This document shows, piece by piece, positions 1-7,845 of a stretch of DNA of 26,039 bases. The DNA comes from Ferroplasma sp037442045 (GTDB lineage: Archaea; Thermoplasmatota; Thermoplasmata; Thermoplasmatales; Thermoplasmataceae). How positions within the stretch are numbered: position 1 is the stretch's first letter; the number at the start of each line of letters is the position of its first letter. The notes under the pieces are model-generated. The model worked only from the letters and a program-made list of their open reading frames with translations. It searched no databases and was not told where the DNA came from. The stretch is taken from positions 1 through 26,039 of the forward strand of contig NZ_JBBIRC010000019.1 of assembly GCF_037442045.1 (NCBI RefSeq). The letters run 5' to 3'. Made by a program: the position numbers and the translations under genes.

Positions 1-645
1 CATCCGCCGGATGACGGCCATATGAGGCCATGGAAAATACTTAAAACGCTCAGGGAAGCACTACCAAGAGATGCAATAATGACCACGGGTGTTGGGCAGC
101 ATCAGATGTGGGCCGAAACACACTGGGAAAATCTTGAACCCAGATCTTTCTTTTCTTCAACAGGAATGGGTACAATGGGCTTTGGGCTTCCATCCGCTAT
201 GGGGGCAAAGGTTGGAAGGCCAGATAAGGTTGTAGTGGACTACGATGGTGACGGTTCATTTATGATGACTGGAAATAACCTTGCCACAGCTGTTGATGAG
301 AATATATCGGTAATAGCAGTGGTGAATGATAACAGGACGCTTGGATTGGTAAGGCAGGTGCAGGATATGTTCCAGAATAAGAGAATTGTTGGTGTTGATT
401 ATGGAAATTCTCCAAATATAGTAAAATATGCTGAATCATTTGGAGCGATGGCATATGATGTCAGAAATTATTCTGATTTATCTGAATTTATCCAGGCGGC
501 AATGAAAGACAATGTTCCTGCCGTAATACGTGTACCTGTTGATAAAGAAGAGCTTGCTCTTCCAACACTGCCACCTGGAGGGAAATTAAGGGAGGTGATA
601 GTAAGTGACCCAAGAAAGAATAATAAAAATACAGGCAGATTATAG
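1..645 (+). CDS. ilvB: Acetolactate synthase large subunit, C-terminal part (5' end outside window)
   Basis: This is the C-terminal thiamine-diphosphate domain of acetohydroxyacid synthase, which condenses pyruvate with pyruvate or 2-oxobutyrate in valine, leucine and isoleucine synthesis. The reading frame is open from base 1, so the ATG at 22 is internal and the gene is cut by the window edge; 214 residues remain. The ThDP/Mg motif is clear: GDGSF followed about 25 residues later by VVNDN. It is followed by the LGLVRQVQ segment, which matches the LGMVRQWQ signature of this enzyme rather than pyruvate oxidase or indolepyruvate decarboxylase. The stop overlaps the start of the small regulatory subunit gene, and ilvC follows, which supports the assignment. 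Confidence 0.9.
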   Translation, partial: HPPDDGHMRPWKILKTLREALPRDAIMTTGVGQHQMWAETHWENLEPRSFFSSTGMGTMGFGLPSAMGAKVGRPDKVVVDYDGDGSFMMTGNNLATAVDENISVIAVVNDNRTLGLVRQVQDMFQNKRIVGVDYGNSPNIVKYAESFGAMAYDVRNYSDLSEFIQAAMKDNVPAVIRVPVDKEELALPTLPPGGKLREVIVSDPRKNNKNTGRL

Positions 646-919
646 GGACCCTGGCTTGCTGGAAAGAATAGCAGCAAACTTCCGGAGATTTTGGGTTGAT
701 ATAAAATGGCTCAATATGGATTGCAACAGCGGAAATTGTGTAATATACATGTCATTATATGATGGCCATGGACTTGAAAATCTTGATTTGTCAATTATTA
801 CACTGAGCAAAATGATAGATATCGACAATATTGAAGAACTTGATGGCTGCGAATATAAGAAATTTGAATTAAAATATAATAAATCTAAAAAATATGAATG
901 GGGTGTTATGAGTGAGTAA
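605..919 (+). CDS. ilvN: Acetolactate synthase small (ACT-domain) subunit
   Basis: A 104-residue protein starting with GTG inside the end of ilvB (41-nt overlap). It appears to contain a single ACT-type fold: a strand around residues 5-12, the helix DPGLLERIAANFRR, then a strand containing IYMSLYDG, a second helix and a final strand. ACT subunits bind the end-product amino acid and stimulate or inhibit the large subunit. The sequence is divergent, and it is shorter than bacterial IlvN proteins of about 160 residues, lacking their C-terminal domain. The assignment rests on the weak ACT pattern and on its place between ilvB and ilvC. Its stop overlaps the GTG start of ilvC, so translation is probably coupled. 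Confidence 0.72.
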   Translation: MTQERIIKIQADYRDPGLLERIAANFRRFWVDIKWLNMDCNSGNCVIYMSLYDGHGLENLDLSIITLSKMIDIDNIEELDGCEYKKFELKYNKSKKYEWGVMSE

Positions 920-1922
920 AATACTTGGTAAAGTTTATACAGAAAACGATGCAGATTTGAAATTTATAAAGGATAAAAATATAGCTGTGCTTGGATATGG
1001 AAGCCAGGGAAGAGCATGGGTATTGAATCTTCTTGATTCGGGGCTTAAAGTCAGGCTTGGCCTTGAAAGAGAAGGAAATTCATGGAAAAAAGCTGTTGAG
1101 GATGGAGTAAAACCAATGAAAACAGAGGATGCATTGAAAGGCGCTGATATAGTTATATTTCTGGTTCCCGATATGGTGCAGAGAAAGATATATTTGGAAA
1201 AGGTAAAGCCGGTTCTAAAACCGGGAATGGATCTGGTGTTTGCTCATGGATTCAATATACATTATAAATTAATCCAGCCACCAGATAATGTGGATGTTTA
1301 TATGGCCGCACCAAAGGCACCCGGCCCGTCTGTCCGTGAATTCTTTGTCAAAGGAGGCGGTGTGCCTGTGCTTGTTGGCGTTAAGAACGATTTTTCAGGA
1401 GAAGCGCTTAACAAGGCTCTTGCCATTGCCAAAGGCCTTGGGGCTACAAAGGCCGGTGTTCTTGAAACAACTTTCAAAGAAGAAACAGAAACGGATCTTA
1501 TGGGAGAACAGCTTGACCTTGTTGGTGGGCTCACAGCAATGTTAAGAGCCACTTTCCACACAATAGTTGATCTTGGATACAGGCCAGAAATGGCATATTT
1601 TGAAGCAATCAACGAAATGAAGTTGATTACTGACCAGATATACGAGAAAGGATTGTCAGGCATGCTCCGAGCAGTGTCTGATACTGCAAAATACGGTGGC
1701 TTAACAGTAGGTACATATTTAATTAACGACGATGTTAAAAAGAGAATGAGAGAAAAGGCCGAAAGGATACAAAACGGCAAGTTTGCAGATGAATGGATAG
1801 AAGAATATGATGAGGGTTCTAAAAACCTGAACGCTTTAATGGATGACCTTGATAATTCTCTGGAAGAACAGGTTGGCAGGGAACTGAGGGAAATAGTTTT
1901 GCGGGGAAAGCCAAAAAATTAA
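912..1922 (+). CDS. ilvC: Ketol-acid reductoisomerase (class I)
   Basis: Converts acetolactate or acetohydroxybutyrate to the dihydroxy acid, using NAD(P)H and Mg2+, in branched-chain amino acid synthesis. At 336 residues it has class I length. The Rossmann loop GYGSQG is at residues 28-33, and the cofactor-selecting loop reads GLEREGNSW. AHGFNIHY and APKAPGPSVR follow. The metal-binding stretch KEETETDLMGEQ carries the conserved D195 and E199. The C-terminal knotted domain is complete. Translation starts at a GTG that overlaps the ilvN stop by 8 nt. A run of seven T directly after the stop (1923-1929) is a likely terminator. Confidence 0.97.
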   Translation: MSKILGKVYTENDADLKFIKDKNIAVLGYGSQGRAWVLNLLDSGLKVRLGLEREGNSWKKAVEDGVKPMKTEDALKGADIVIFLVPDMVQRKIYLEKVKPVLKPGMDLVFAHGFNIHYKLIQPPDNVDVYMAAPKAPGPSVREFFVKGGGVPVLVGVKNDFSGEALNKALAIAKGLGATKAGVLETTFKEETETDLMGEQLDLVGGLTAMLRATFHTIVDLGYRPEMAYFEAINEMKLITDQIYEKGLSGMLRAVSDTAKYGGLTVGTYLINDDVKKRMREKAERIQNGKFADEWIEEYDEGSKNLNALMDDLDNSLEEQVGRELREIVLRGKPKN

Positions 1923-1929
1923 TTTTTTT
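1923..1929 (+). terminator. Poly-T terminator after ilvC
   Basis: Seven consecutive T residues lie immediately after the ilvC stop, in the few bases between ilvC and the convergent DUF202 gene. T-runs without a required hairpin are the usual archaeal termination signal. Confidence 0.5.
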
Positions 1930-2266
1930 AAATTATAAAAAGCAAAAGCAATATGGCCATGCCAATAACTATGGCTGTAAATACAAATAATTCTGTTGTT
2001 CTTGAATAATACTTATTATTGTCAAGATCTTTTTCATTTCTTTCGTATTCAAAAAAACCATATGCTATTGTTATCATTCCTACAACTATCATTATTTCTC
2101 CTGCTATTAATGATTCACTGAAAGATGATGTTGGTTTACCCTGAAGTGCGTGTAAAAATATAACAAATTTGGCTATTACAAACCCGAATCCCATCAAAGA
2201 TATGCCTGTTCTCATCCATGCAAGAAATGTTCTTTTATTTGCAAAATGGTCTGTATTTGATGTCAT
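1928..2266 (-). CDS. DUF202 (YidH-family) small membrane protein
   Basis: A 112-residue integral membrane protein. The N-terminus, residues 9-21 (ANKRTFLAWMRTG), is the hallmark of the DUF202/YidH family, followed by three predicted membrane segments at about residues 23-42, 55-72 and 93-112. The conserved R/W/R pattern precedes the first segment. The molecular function of the family is unknown. It converges on ilvC and is probably transcribed alone: an AT-rich TATA-like stretch at 2283-2295 lies about 22 nt upstream of the ATG. Confidence 0.8.
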   Translation of the reverse strand: MTSNTDHFANKRTFLAWMRTGISLMGFGFVIAKFVIFLHALQGKPTSSFSESLIAGEIMIVVGMITIAYGFFEYERNEKDLDNNKYYSRTTELFVFTAIVIGMAILLLLFII

Positions 2267-2302
2267 TCTTATATTAAATGCTGTATAATAATATAATATT
2301 TA

Positions 2303-2536
2303 TCATAAATTTTTAAGCGAATCCTGCTCACTATTGCCTTCCGGGAAAAGGGCTTCGGATAAATTAGCTTCTTTCAGATAATCGAAAATGTTATAATAAG
2401 CCTTTCTGGTTTTGCCTATTGTACTGAAAGTTTTAAAATTAAAGCACAGAGAACATGTACTAATACTGGATTCCAGAAAATAGCATTTGCCTTCCCTATT
2501 AAATACACATTCTTCTTCAATGCTTCTCTCAGACAT
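2303..2536 (-). CDS. Small cysteine-containing protein, possible zinc binder
   Basis: A 77-residue protein that I do not recognise. The N-terminal third contains four cysteines spaced C10-x6-C17-x9-C27-x2-C30, which could form a small structural zinc (or Fe-S) site. The rest is mixed charged and helical, with no membrane segment or signal peptide. An AT-rich TATA-like region at about 2550-2565 lies 22 nt upstream of the ATG, so the small size does not look like chance reading of non-coding DNA. It lies between DUF202 and pyrK on the same strand, but with separate upstream signals. It could be a small regulator or a metal-site protein. Confidence 0.6.
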   Translation of the reverse strand: MSERSIEEECVFNREGKCYFLESSISTCSLCFNFKTFSTIGKTRKAYYNIFDYLKEANLSEALFPEGNSEQDSLKNL

Positions 2537-2570
2537 TGATTAATAATTGTAAAATATTATTAAATGTTTC

Positions 2571-3314
2571 CTAAAAGAATATACGTCGGCCAGAAGTTGT
2601 TATCCGTGTCCTTCCAAATTCATCCATGGTTCTTAACTGATCAAGAGAGAAGACCGGCCCATCACGGCATACCTGATAACCGTTTACAGAGCATGAATCG
2701 CAGAGGCCAATACCGCATTTCATTGACCTTTCCAAAGAAAACTGACAATTAACATTTTTATCATTTACATAATCAAATACAGATTTCATCATAATTTCCG
2801 GCCCACATACATAAATCATTTCAAAATCTTCCATATCGAGATTTTCCAAAGCGGAAGTTGCAAAGCCTTTCGTTCCTTTGCTTCCATCGTCAGTAACAAT
2901 GTGAAGTTTGTTTTTATCGAATCTTTTTTCAAAAAGAATGTCATCAGCTGTTTTGCCGGATATGATTCCTGTTGTATGTTGATCTACTAATGGCATTAGT
3001 GAAGCGATGCCACTTCCTGCGCCTATAATTAGTTTTTTGCCTCTTACTGTACTATATCCATTTCCATATGGCCCTTCATAAAAAAGCTTATCTCCTTTAT
3101 TCAGTTTTGCCAGCTGTGCTGATGCTTCGCCATATATTTTTATTGTTATGCTTTTCCTATCGGAAACAGAAGAAAATGATAGTGGAATTTCATTTACTCC
3201 CGGAACCCATGCCATGATAAACTGACCTGGAATAATGGAAATATCATCATTAAATGTTACCGTATTCACATTTTTGCTTTCTTTTATATTTTCCATTACT
3301 GTGAAGTATTTCAT
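2571..3314 (-). CDS. pyrK: Dihydroorotate dehydrogenase electron-transfer subunit
   Basis: This FAD/[2Fe-2S] protein passes electrons from dihydroorotate oxidation by PyrD to NAD+ in pyrimidine synthesis. It has 247 residues. An N-terminal ferredoxin-reductase beta barrel binds FAD (IPLSFSSVSD region). A nucleotide-binding domain follows, with GAGSGIASLMP and YVCGPEIMM. The C-terminal cluster motif C200-x4-C205-x2-C208-x7-C216 (KCGIGLCDSC) is typical of PyrK. Its ATG overlaps the pyrD stop (ATGA), giving tight translational coupling with its partner subunit. Confidence 0.93.
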   Translation of the reverse strand: MKYFTVMENIKESKNVNTVTFNDDISIIPGQFIMAWVPGVNEIPLSFSSVSDRKSITIKIYGEASAQLAKLNKGDKLFYEGPYGNGYSTVRGKKLIIGAGSGIASLMPLVDQHTTGIISGKTADDILFEKRFDKNKLHIVTDDGSKGTKGFATSALENLDMEDFEMIYVCGPEIMMKSVFDYVNDKNVNCQFSLERSMKCGIGLCDSCSVNGYQVCRDGPVFSLDQLRTMDEFGRTRITTSGRRIFF

Positions 3315-4207
3315 TCTATGGCCACCCCAATTAATTCATTTAGATTATTTATTGAATTTGTTTCCATATACTCTTTCAGGCCTTTGGATAAATTATTAAA
3401 TATGCTTATACCTTTATATGATATTGCTGAACCTATTTCCACTGCTGAAGCTCCTGCCATAATATATTCAAGTGCATCGTTTATATTATTTATTCCTCCA
3501 ACCCCGATAATCGGTTTTCCAGTTTCTTTTTTAACCTCATACACATATCTTACACCTATTGGTTTTATAGCATCACCACTCAATCCACCGTAAATATTGC
3601 TCAGTATTGGTTTTTTAGCATTTATATCTATTTTCATTGCTTTGACAGTATTTATAAGAACGTAGGCATCGGATTTTTCTGCAGCCATTGCCTGTTTAAC
3701 CATGTCTGATGTATTTGGAGAAAGTTTTGAATACACAGGTATATTTATTTTTGATTTCACTTCTGTAACTATAGAAGAAACAAGTTCTGGATCTGAACCT
3801 ACCTCCATTCCATAGCCATTTACATGGGGGCACGAAAGATTCAATTCAACAGCAGAAGCTCCATAAGATTCCATCTTTTTTGCCAGGTCAGCAAATTCTT
3901 CCGGAGTCTGGCCAAATATGCTTCCGATTACAGGCCTTCCTGCAGAAAGCGCTATTTTCATTTCGTAGCCATAATTGTCTATGCCAGGATTTGATAAGCC
4001 TATTGCATTGATTACTGAATGTTCTTCTCTGTATATTACTGGCGGGTCAAACCCCTTTCTTTCAACACTTCCTATTGATTTTGTAACAGCGGCTCCTGCA
4101 CCAGATTCCAGAATTCTTTTCAATGTATAACCGTTTTCATCAAGAATTCCAGAAGCAAGAATAAAAGGATTTTTTAATTCTATCCCGAGGTTTGAATTAA
4201 ATTTCAT
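3311..4207 (-). CDS. pyrD: Dihydroorotate dehydrogenase catalytic subunit (class 1B)
   Basis: A flavin TIM-barrel enzyme that oxidises dihydroorotate to orotate. It has 298 residues. The N-terminal block NPFILASGILDENG, the active-site loop LNLSCPHVNGYG with the catalytic base C126, and the phosphate-binding GVGGI and GASAVEIGSA blocks near the C-terminus are all present. A cysteine base together with an adjacent pyrK marks the class 1B heterotetrameric enzyme. It is the first of the two overlapping pyrDK genes. A gap of 34 nt separates it from the upstream HisA-like gene, so co-transcription with that gene is possible. Confidence 0.95.
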   Translation of the reverse strand: MKFNSNLGIELKNPFILASGILDENGYTLKRILESGAGAAVTKSIGSVERKGFDPPVIYREEHSVINAIGLSNPGIDNYGYEMKIALSAGRPVIGSIFGQTPEEFADLAKKMESYGASAVELNLSCPHVNGYGMEVGSDPELVSSIVTEVKSKINIPVYSKLSPNTSDMVKQAMAAEKSDAYVLINTVKAMKIDINAKKPILSNIYGGLSGDAIKPIGVRYVYEVKKETGKPIIGVGGINNINDALEYIMAGASAVEIGSAISYKGISIFNNLSKGLKEYMETNSINNLNELIGVAIE

Positions 4208-4241
4208 TATATGTTAAGTTATTCATAATATCTAAATTATT

Positions 4242-4712
4242 CTAATCTATCAGGTCCGGAGGAAAATTTTCAAGCTTTATAGAATTTTTTATTTGAAAAT
4301 TATTATAATTATAAGCAAGAGAATATGGAAGCATTATTTCTTTATCCGTTAAATACATATTTCCGCCTTTTTCTGAGAAATATATGCATGTGTCTATATA
4401 TTTGTATTTCATGGCAAGATTCTGTGTAAATTCAAGAAAAGTGGTTATGCGCTTATAGGTAAGATTGTCATTTATAACCACTACAGAAGCCCCATTTATA
4501 ATTGTATCCATCAAATCGCTTTCTGTTTCAGGATAATTCATTACAGTTAGTTCAAAAAATTTGGAAAGTTCATTGTAAAGCTTTATGTTCAAATAACGCC
4601 TTTCTATAGCATCATAATCTATAACAAATATGGAATCTACCTTTAGCTTTAGGATTTGATATATATTCTCATAATTTGATACTTTTTTATCTTTTAAAGT
4701 TACACAATACAC
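4242..4712 (-). CDS. Short HisA-related (COG1411-like) protein, about half a TIM barrel
   Basis: A 156-residue soluble protein. The only recognisable block is the segment around residues 30-50, where SIFVIDYDAIE followed by Y/N-rich residues resembles the (Y)IADLDAIEG...N strand-loop of HisA and of the archaeal HisA-related family. A later VVVINDNLT strand resembles the next phosphate-side strand. The family normally has about 230 residues, so this would be a shortened or half barrel. The usual catalytic aspartate pair cannot be assigned with confidence. It sits just upstream of pyrD on the same strand. The function is unknown and the family assignment is tentative. Confidence 0.45.
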   Translation of the reverse strand: MYCVTLKDKKVSNYENIYQILKLKVDSIFVIDYDAIERRYLNIKLYNELSKFFELTVMNYPETESDLMDTIINGASVVVINDNLTYKRITTFLEFTQNLAMKYKYIDTCIYFSEKGGNMYLTDKEIMLPYSLAYNYNNFQIKNSIKLENFPPDLID

Positions 4713-5000
4713 GATATTATAGTATATTAAACCTAATTAATATTTTTATAAAGATTATAAACTGCCCGCCATAATAATAGTTAGCACCAACAAATTTAAT
4801 TATATACCATCTCTAATTTGTAGAGCTTTAATGGACATTCCTTAGAGATGAATAATCCATTTCCTTAGAATCAACAAAGCAAAATTAAATTCAGTCGCAA
4901 TTGCATTAATATCCGTTACATTGCCGTGATATAGTTAAATTTACATTTACTATCATTAAATTTTTATGCCCTTAAAAACTGGGAAGCGTTATTTTCAGTT
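4713..5000. other. Intergenic region without recognised gene
   Basis: These 288 nt lie between two minus-strand genes. They hold AT-rich promoter-like sequence for the HisA-like gene near 4730-4750. There is a small interrupted inverted repeat (CTCTA, 5-nt spacer, TAGAG) around 4810-4825, and an imperfect repetition of TTCCTTAGA around 4838 and 4861. I found no tRNA, no convincing open frame and no repeat family. Confidence 0.4.
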
Positions 5001-5675
5001 TTAGAAATAATCTTTTATTTTTAACAGTACTTCATTGTCCCCCGGAACAGAAAACAGGATTCCATTAAGATTGAATTTCCTAAACCTTTCCATATATGTA
5101 TGCAATTCATCGAGTTCAATGGATGACTGGTTAATTTTTTCCAATATATTTTGATTCTTTTTTGTTTTAATTATTATATAAGGAATTAATCTGGATGTTT
5201 CTAAATGCTCGAGAATGGAAATATTATCAAAGTTTATAACAAGAAAAAGATCTGCATTCAGTTCCATTCTCTTGATTATATCATTTAATGGCCTTCTAAA
5301 ACTTAAAATTAATCCTGACATAACACCGCGGCGGATAGCAAGTTTCATTGCCACTGATGAATCAATATCGTTAAATTCCCTGCCATATCTTGGCTTATCA
5401 CCCTGTGTGAATATTATTGATGCATTTATAGCTCTTGCAGCAGTTATTATAGACCTCATCTTCAATTCATTTATATCTTTTAGCCTCTGATTAATTATAA
5501 TATCCTTGTTTGGAAATCTTTCCCGTATAATGTATCCTGCCAGTTCTGGAGGCATTGTTGGATATCCAAGTGGATTATCCGGTATATTAAAGCCATCAAA
5601 GGCATCCATATCCTGAATTGTTCTTTTTATAGTTTCAAGATTTTTTGATGGATATATTTCTGCATATATTTTCAT
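5001..5675 (-). CDS. Methylenetetrahydrofolate reductase-like TIM-barrel protein
   Basis: A 224-residue protein resembling the MetF family, which interconverts methylene- and methyl-tetrahydrofolate (or a pterin analogue) using FAD. The first strand YAEIYPSK carries a glutamate (E6) where MetF has the conserved SFEFFPP glutamate. The block FNIPDNPLGYP and the loop FTQGDKPRYGR match the substrate/FAD loop of MetF (LRGDPP). It is shorter than bacterial MetF (about 290 residues), as are several archaeal members. The C-terminal strand LNGILFSVPGD closes the barrel. No methionine synthase or other folate gene is adjacent. The exact pterin substrate cannot be read from sequence. Confidence 0.65.
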   Translation of the reverse strand: MKIYAEIYPSKNLETIKRTIQDMDAFDGFNIPDNPLGYPTMPPELAGYIIRERFPNKDIIINQRLKDINELKMRSIITAARAINASIIFTQGDKPRYGREFNDIDSSVAMKLAIRRGVMSGLILSFRRPLNDIIKRMELNADLFLVINFDNISILEHLETSRLIPYIIIKTKKNQNILEKINQSSIELDELHTYMERFRKFNLNGILFSVPGDNEVLLKIKDYF

Positions 5676-5810
5676 TCAATGGTTATAACTGTAATAAAAT
5701 AAAGAGTTTTTGATTTAATTAGAATGTTGCCAGTATAGTTAATTTAAAATTACCATGATTAATTAAATTAATATTGATTCTGATTATTCGTTCAAATCTT
5801 TGTCTGTTAG

Positions 5811-5820
5811 TTTTTATACA
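5811..5820 (+). promoter_or_regulatory. TATA-like box for Nudix-UDG gene
   Basis: The sequence TTTTTATACA is centred about 24 nt upstream of the ATG at 5840, the spacing expected for a leaderless archaeal transcript. Confidence 0.5.
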
Positions 5821-5839
5821 ATAGTTCAATAACAATCAT

Positions 5840-6802
5840 ATGAGAGAAGAATTCAGTTATGGAATAGTTTTATATTCAAGATTCGGAGAAACATGCAAAT
5901 ACCTGCTGTTGAAAAGAAGTGAGGGTTGGCTTGATTTCCCAAAGGGGCATATTGAAAAGGGTGAGAACATGGTAGATGCTGCCCTTCGGGAAACACGGGA
6001 GGAAGCAGGGGTATCACTGTCTCCTGAAAACCTGGTTCCTGATTTTCATTATGATATCACATATTACTTTACATACAGGGGCACAAAAATTATAAAACAT
6101 GTGAGAATGTTTCTTGCTGAAATTTCGCCAGCAACAAATGTGAAGATATCCAGTGAACATTGCGGTTTTATATGGCTTGATTATGAAACTGCAATGCAGA
6201 AATTAAATTTTAAAAATCAGCGTGATTTGCTTGAATATGCCAGAACATATATTGAAAAACTGAATAATATAGAAAAATTAAATAGTGAATATAAAGAAAT
6301 CTATAAAAATAGAAAATGGGATCTGAGCACAAATTTTGTTCCAGGAGAGGGCAATTTAAATGCTTCAATTTTTCTGGTGGGACAGGCGCCAGGAAAAAAT
6401 GAGGACATAATGAAAAGGCCATTTGTTGGAAGGAGTGGAAAACTGCTTGAAAGTTTACTTGAAGAGATTAAAATAAACAGAGAAGATGTATATATTACAA
6501 GTGTTGTACAGTTTTTCCCACCGAAAAACAGGGCTCCAACGGATGAGGAGATAGCAATATGCAAGCCGAAACTCTTAAAGCAGATTGAAATAATAAACCC
6601 AAAAATTATAGTCCTGCTTGGTTCTATAGCCGCAAAAACTATGGTACCAATTCAAAGCATAATGAAGGAACACGGCGCATTGTTTGATAATAAATATTTC
6701 GTTACATTGCATCCGGCGGCTGCATTAAGAAACCCTGAAAATTTAAAAATAATGCGTTCTGATTTTCAGCTGTTAAGAAAAATTGCCACTGGTATTTTAT
6801 AA
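5840..6802 (+). CDS. Fusion of Nudix hydrolase and family-4-like uracil-DNA glycosylase
   Basis: A 320-residue two-domain protein. Residues 1-135 form a Nudix domain with a complete Nudix box at 36-58 (G-x5-E-x7-RE-T-REEAGV). The flanking WLDFPKGH and later YYFTYRG...K.VRMFLAE resemble Ap4A hydrolases. Residues about 155-320 match family 4 uracil-DNA glycosylase: VPGEGN (167-172), GQAPGKNED (181-189), RPFVGRSGK (193-201), PPKNRAPT (227-234) and HPAAALR from H291. The first motif has Q where GEAPG is usual. Three of the four Fe-S cysteine positions appear replaced (N157, W160, F225); only C241 remains. One start and a continuous frame argue for a true fusion. Likely role: nucleotide-pool cleaning plus removal of uracil from DNA. 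Confidence 0.88.
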   Translation: MREEFSYGIVLYSRFGETCKYLLLKRSEGWLDFPKGHIEKGENMVDAALRETREEAGVSLSPENLVPDFHYDITYYFTYRGTKIIKHVRMFLAEISPATNVKISSEHCGFIWLDYETAMQKLNFKNQRDLLEYARTYIEKLNNIEKLNSEYKEIYKNRKWDLSTNFVPGEGNLNASIFLVGQAPGKNEDIMKRPFVGRSGKLLESLLEEIKINREDVYITSVVQFFPPKNRAPTDEEIAICKPKLLKQIEIINPKIIVLLGSIAAKTMVPIQSIMKEHGALFDNKYFVTLHPAAALRNPENLKIMRSDFQLLRKIATGIL

Positions 6803-6871
6803 GTTATTTTTCTGGTTTCTACGTATAATAAATCTGCCATTGAAAGTAATATTTATTTTATTGTTAAAATA

Positions 6872-7396
6872 TTACACAATCAGCTTCAACTCATATCCTG
6901 CTATAGTGACTATTATTCCAATAATTACCATCACTGCAATCCAGAATTTTGCCCTGCCAGCTGTGGTTTTACTGATAAAGAGCCCAAGTATGCCAAGAGA
7001 AAAATAGGAAAGTGATAGAGGAATTACAATATTTCCCTTAATAATCAGTGATGATGATAGAGGAATGAGAGCGCCAAAAAATCCAAAGAATGCTGCTGTT
7101 AGAGACCCGAGCAGCGATTCAGTAAATATTTCAATGCCAAGATGCCCTCTCAGCAAATAATTTGTTGATTTAAGATTCAATTGCAGTGCAGTTCTGTGCA
7201 GTTCTTCATTCAATCCTGCGTACTGTGCTATAAAATAACTGAAAGCCCCTGCAAATGCCGATCCAAATGAAATTTTAAAAGCTTCAAATAAATTTATAGT
7301 GCCATTTGCCAGTATTCCGCCCGAAGCCAGTATCAATGCAGTTATAATTCCATCAGATAATCCTATGCTTACCGGAAATAAATATTTTTTATTCAT
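6872..7396 (-). CDS. VIT/CCC1-like membrane protein (possible Fe/Mn transporter)
   Basis: A 174-residue polytopic protein with about five hydrophobic segments (residues 11-29, 39-62, 94-118, 125-142, 150-172). The first segment contains GLSDGIITALILASGG, matching the first helix of the VIT1/CCC1 family of vacuolar iron and manganese transporters (SDG-T motif). The metal-binding cytoplasmic insert of plant VIT1 is reduced to a short charged stretch with E/H/R residues at about 63-75. Its ATG overlaps the stop of the upstream DUF211 gene by 4 nt, so the two products are probably made together. The metal specificity is inferred only. Confidence 0.75.
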   Translation of the reverse strand: MNKKYLFPVSIGLSDGIITALILASGGILANGTINLFEAFKISFGSAFAGAFSYFIAQYAGLNEELHRTALQLNLKSTNYLLRGHLGIEIFTESLLGSLTAAFFGFFGALIPLSSSLIIKGNIVIPLSLSYFSLGILGLFISKTTAGRAKFWIAVMVIIGIIVTIAGYELKLIV

Positions 7397-7659
7397 TTTA
7401 TTATGTGTTTTCCGGTCATTACTTCATCGATAGAATGTATTGCGCAACCCATGTCCTCTATCAACTTAACCAGGTAATTATAATTAATGTTAATTCCCTC
7501 AACAATGATGCTTGTTCCCATTGTTTCCATATCCATTTCAGTTACAGTTATTTTCACTGCATCTACCCCTGGTACTTCTTCAATGGAGCCGGCAAGTTCC
7601 GTCAATGTTGGCCTGTTCAATCCCTTATCTACATCCAGTAAAATTCTCCTTAGATTCAT
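7393..7659 (-). CDS. DUF211 protein
   Basis: An 88-residue archaeal protein of the DUF211 family. It has a ferredoxin-like fold beginning RRILLDVDKGL, with the centre VPGVDAVKITVTEMDMET and the C-terminal block IHSIDEVMTGKHI, all characteristic of the family. The biochemical role is not established; members have been suggested to bind metal ions. Overlap by 4 nt with the VIT/CCC1-like transporter gene suggests a regulatory or metal-delivery role for that transporter. No TATA box is obvious 25 nt upstream, but GAGGTTTG about 10-17 nt before the ATG could act as a ribosome binding site on a leadered transcript. Confidence 0.85.
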   Translation of the reverse strand: MNLRRILLDVDKGLNRPTLTELAGSIEEVPGVDAVKITVTEMDMETMGTSIIVEGININYNYLVKLIEDMGCAIHSIDEVMTGKHIIK

Positions 7660-7845
7660 AAATTTTTCAAACCTCGAAGTAATTAAGCTTTAAGCTTTAT
7701 CCTTCCATATTTATACCAAATATTGAATTATTATTTATTAACCTTTTGCAAATTGATTAATGGGGTTTCTTTTTACCTCCTAACATCTTTCACGGTTTAT
7801 TTATTTAAAATTAAAAATAAATATTAAATAGCCACATAAATTTTT

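Noticed and set aside
1298..1780. A 160-codon open frame on the minus strand inside ilvC
   Set aside because: It lies wholly antisense to a clearly functional gene, has no recognisable motif and reflects codon bias of ilvC. The same applies to other long antisense frames, such as 12111-12518, 16526-16891 and 24272-24781.
5787..5800. GTTCAAATC resembling a tRNA T-loop
   Set aside because: No paired T-stem, acceptor stem or anticodon arm is found around it.
7798..7823. Inverted repeat TATTTATTT / AAATAAATA upstream of the glycosyltransferase
   Set aside because: Entirely A/T in an AT-rich promoter region; it cannot be separated from TATA-box composition.
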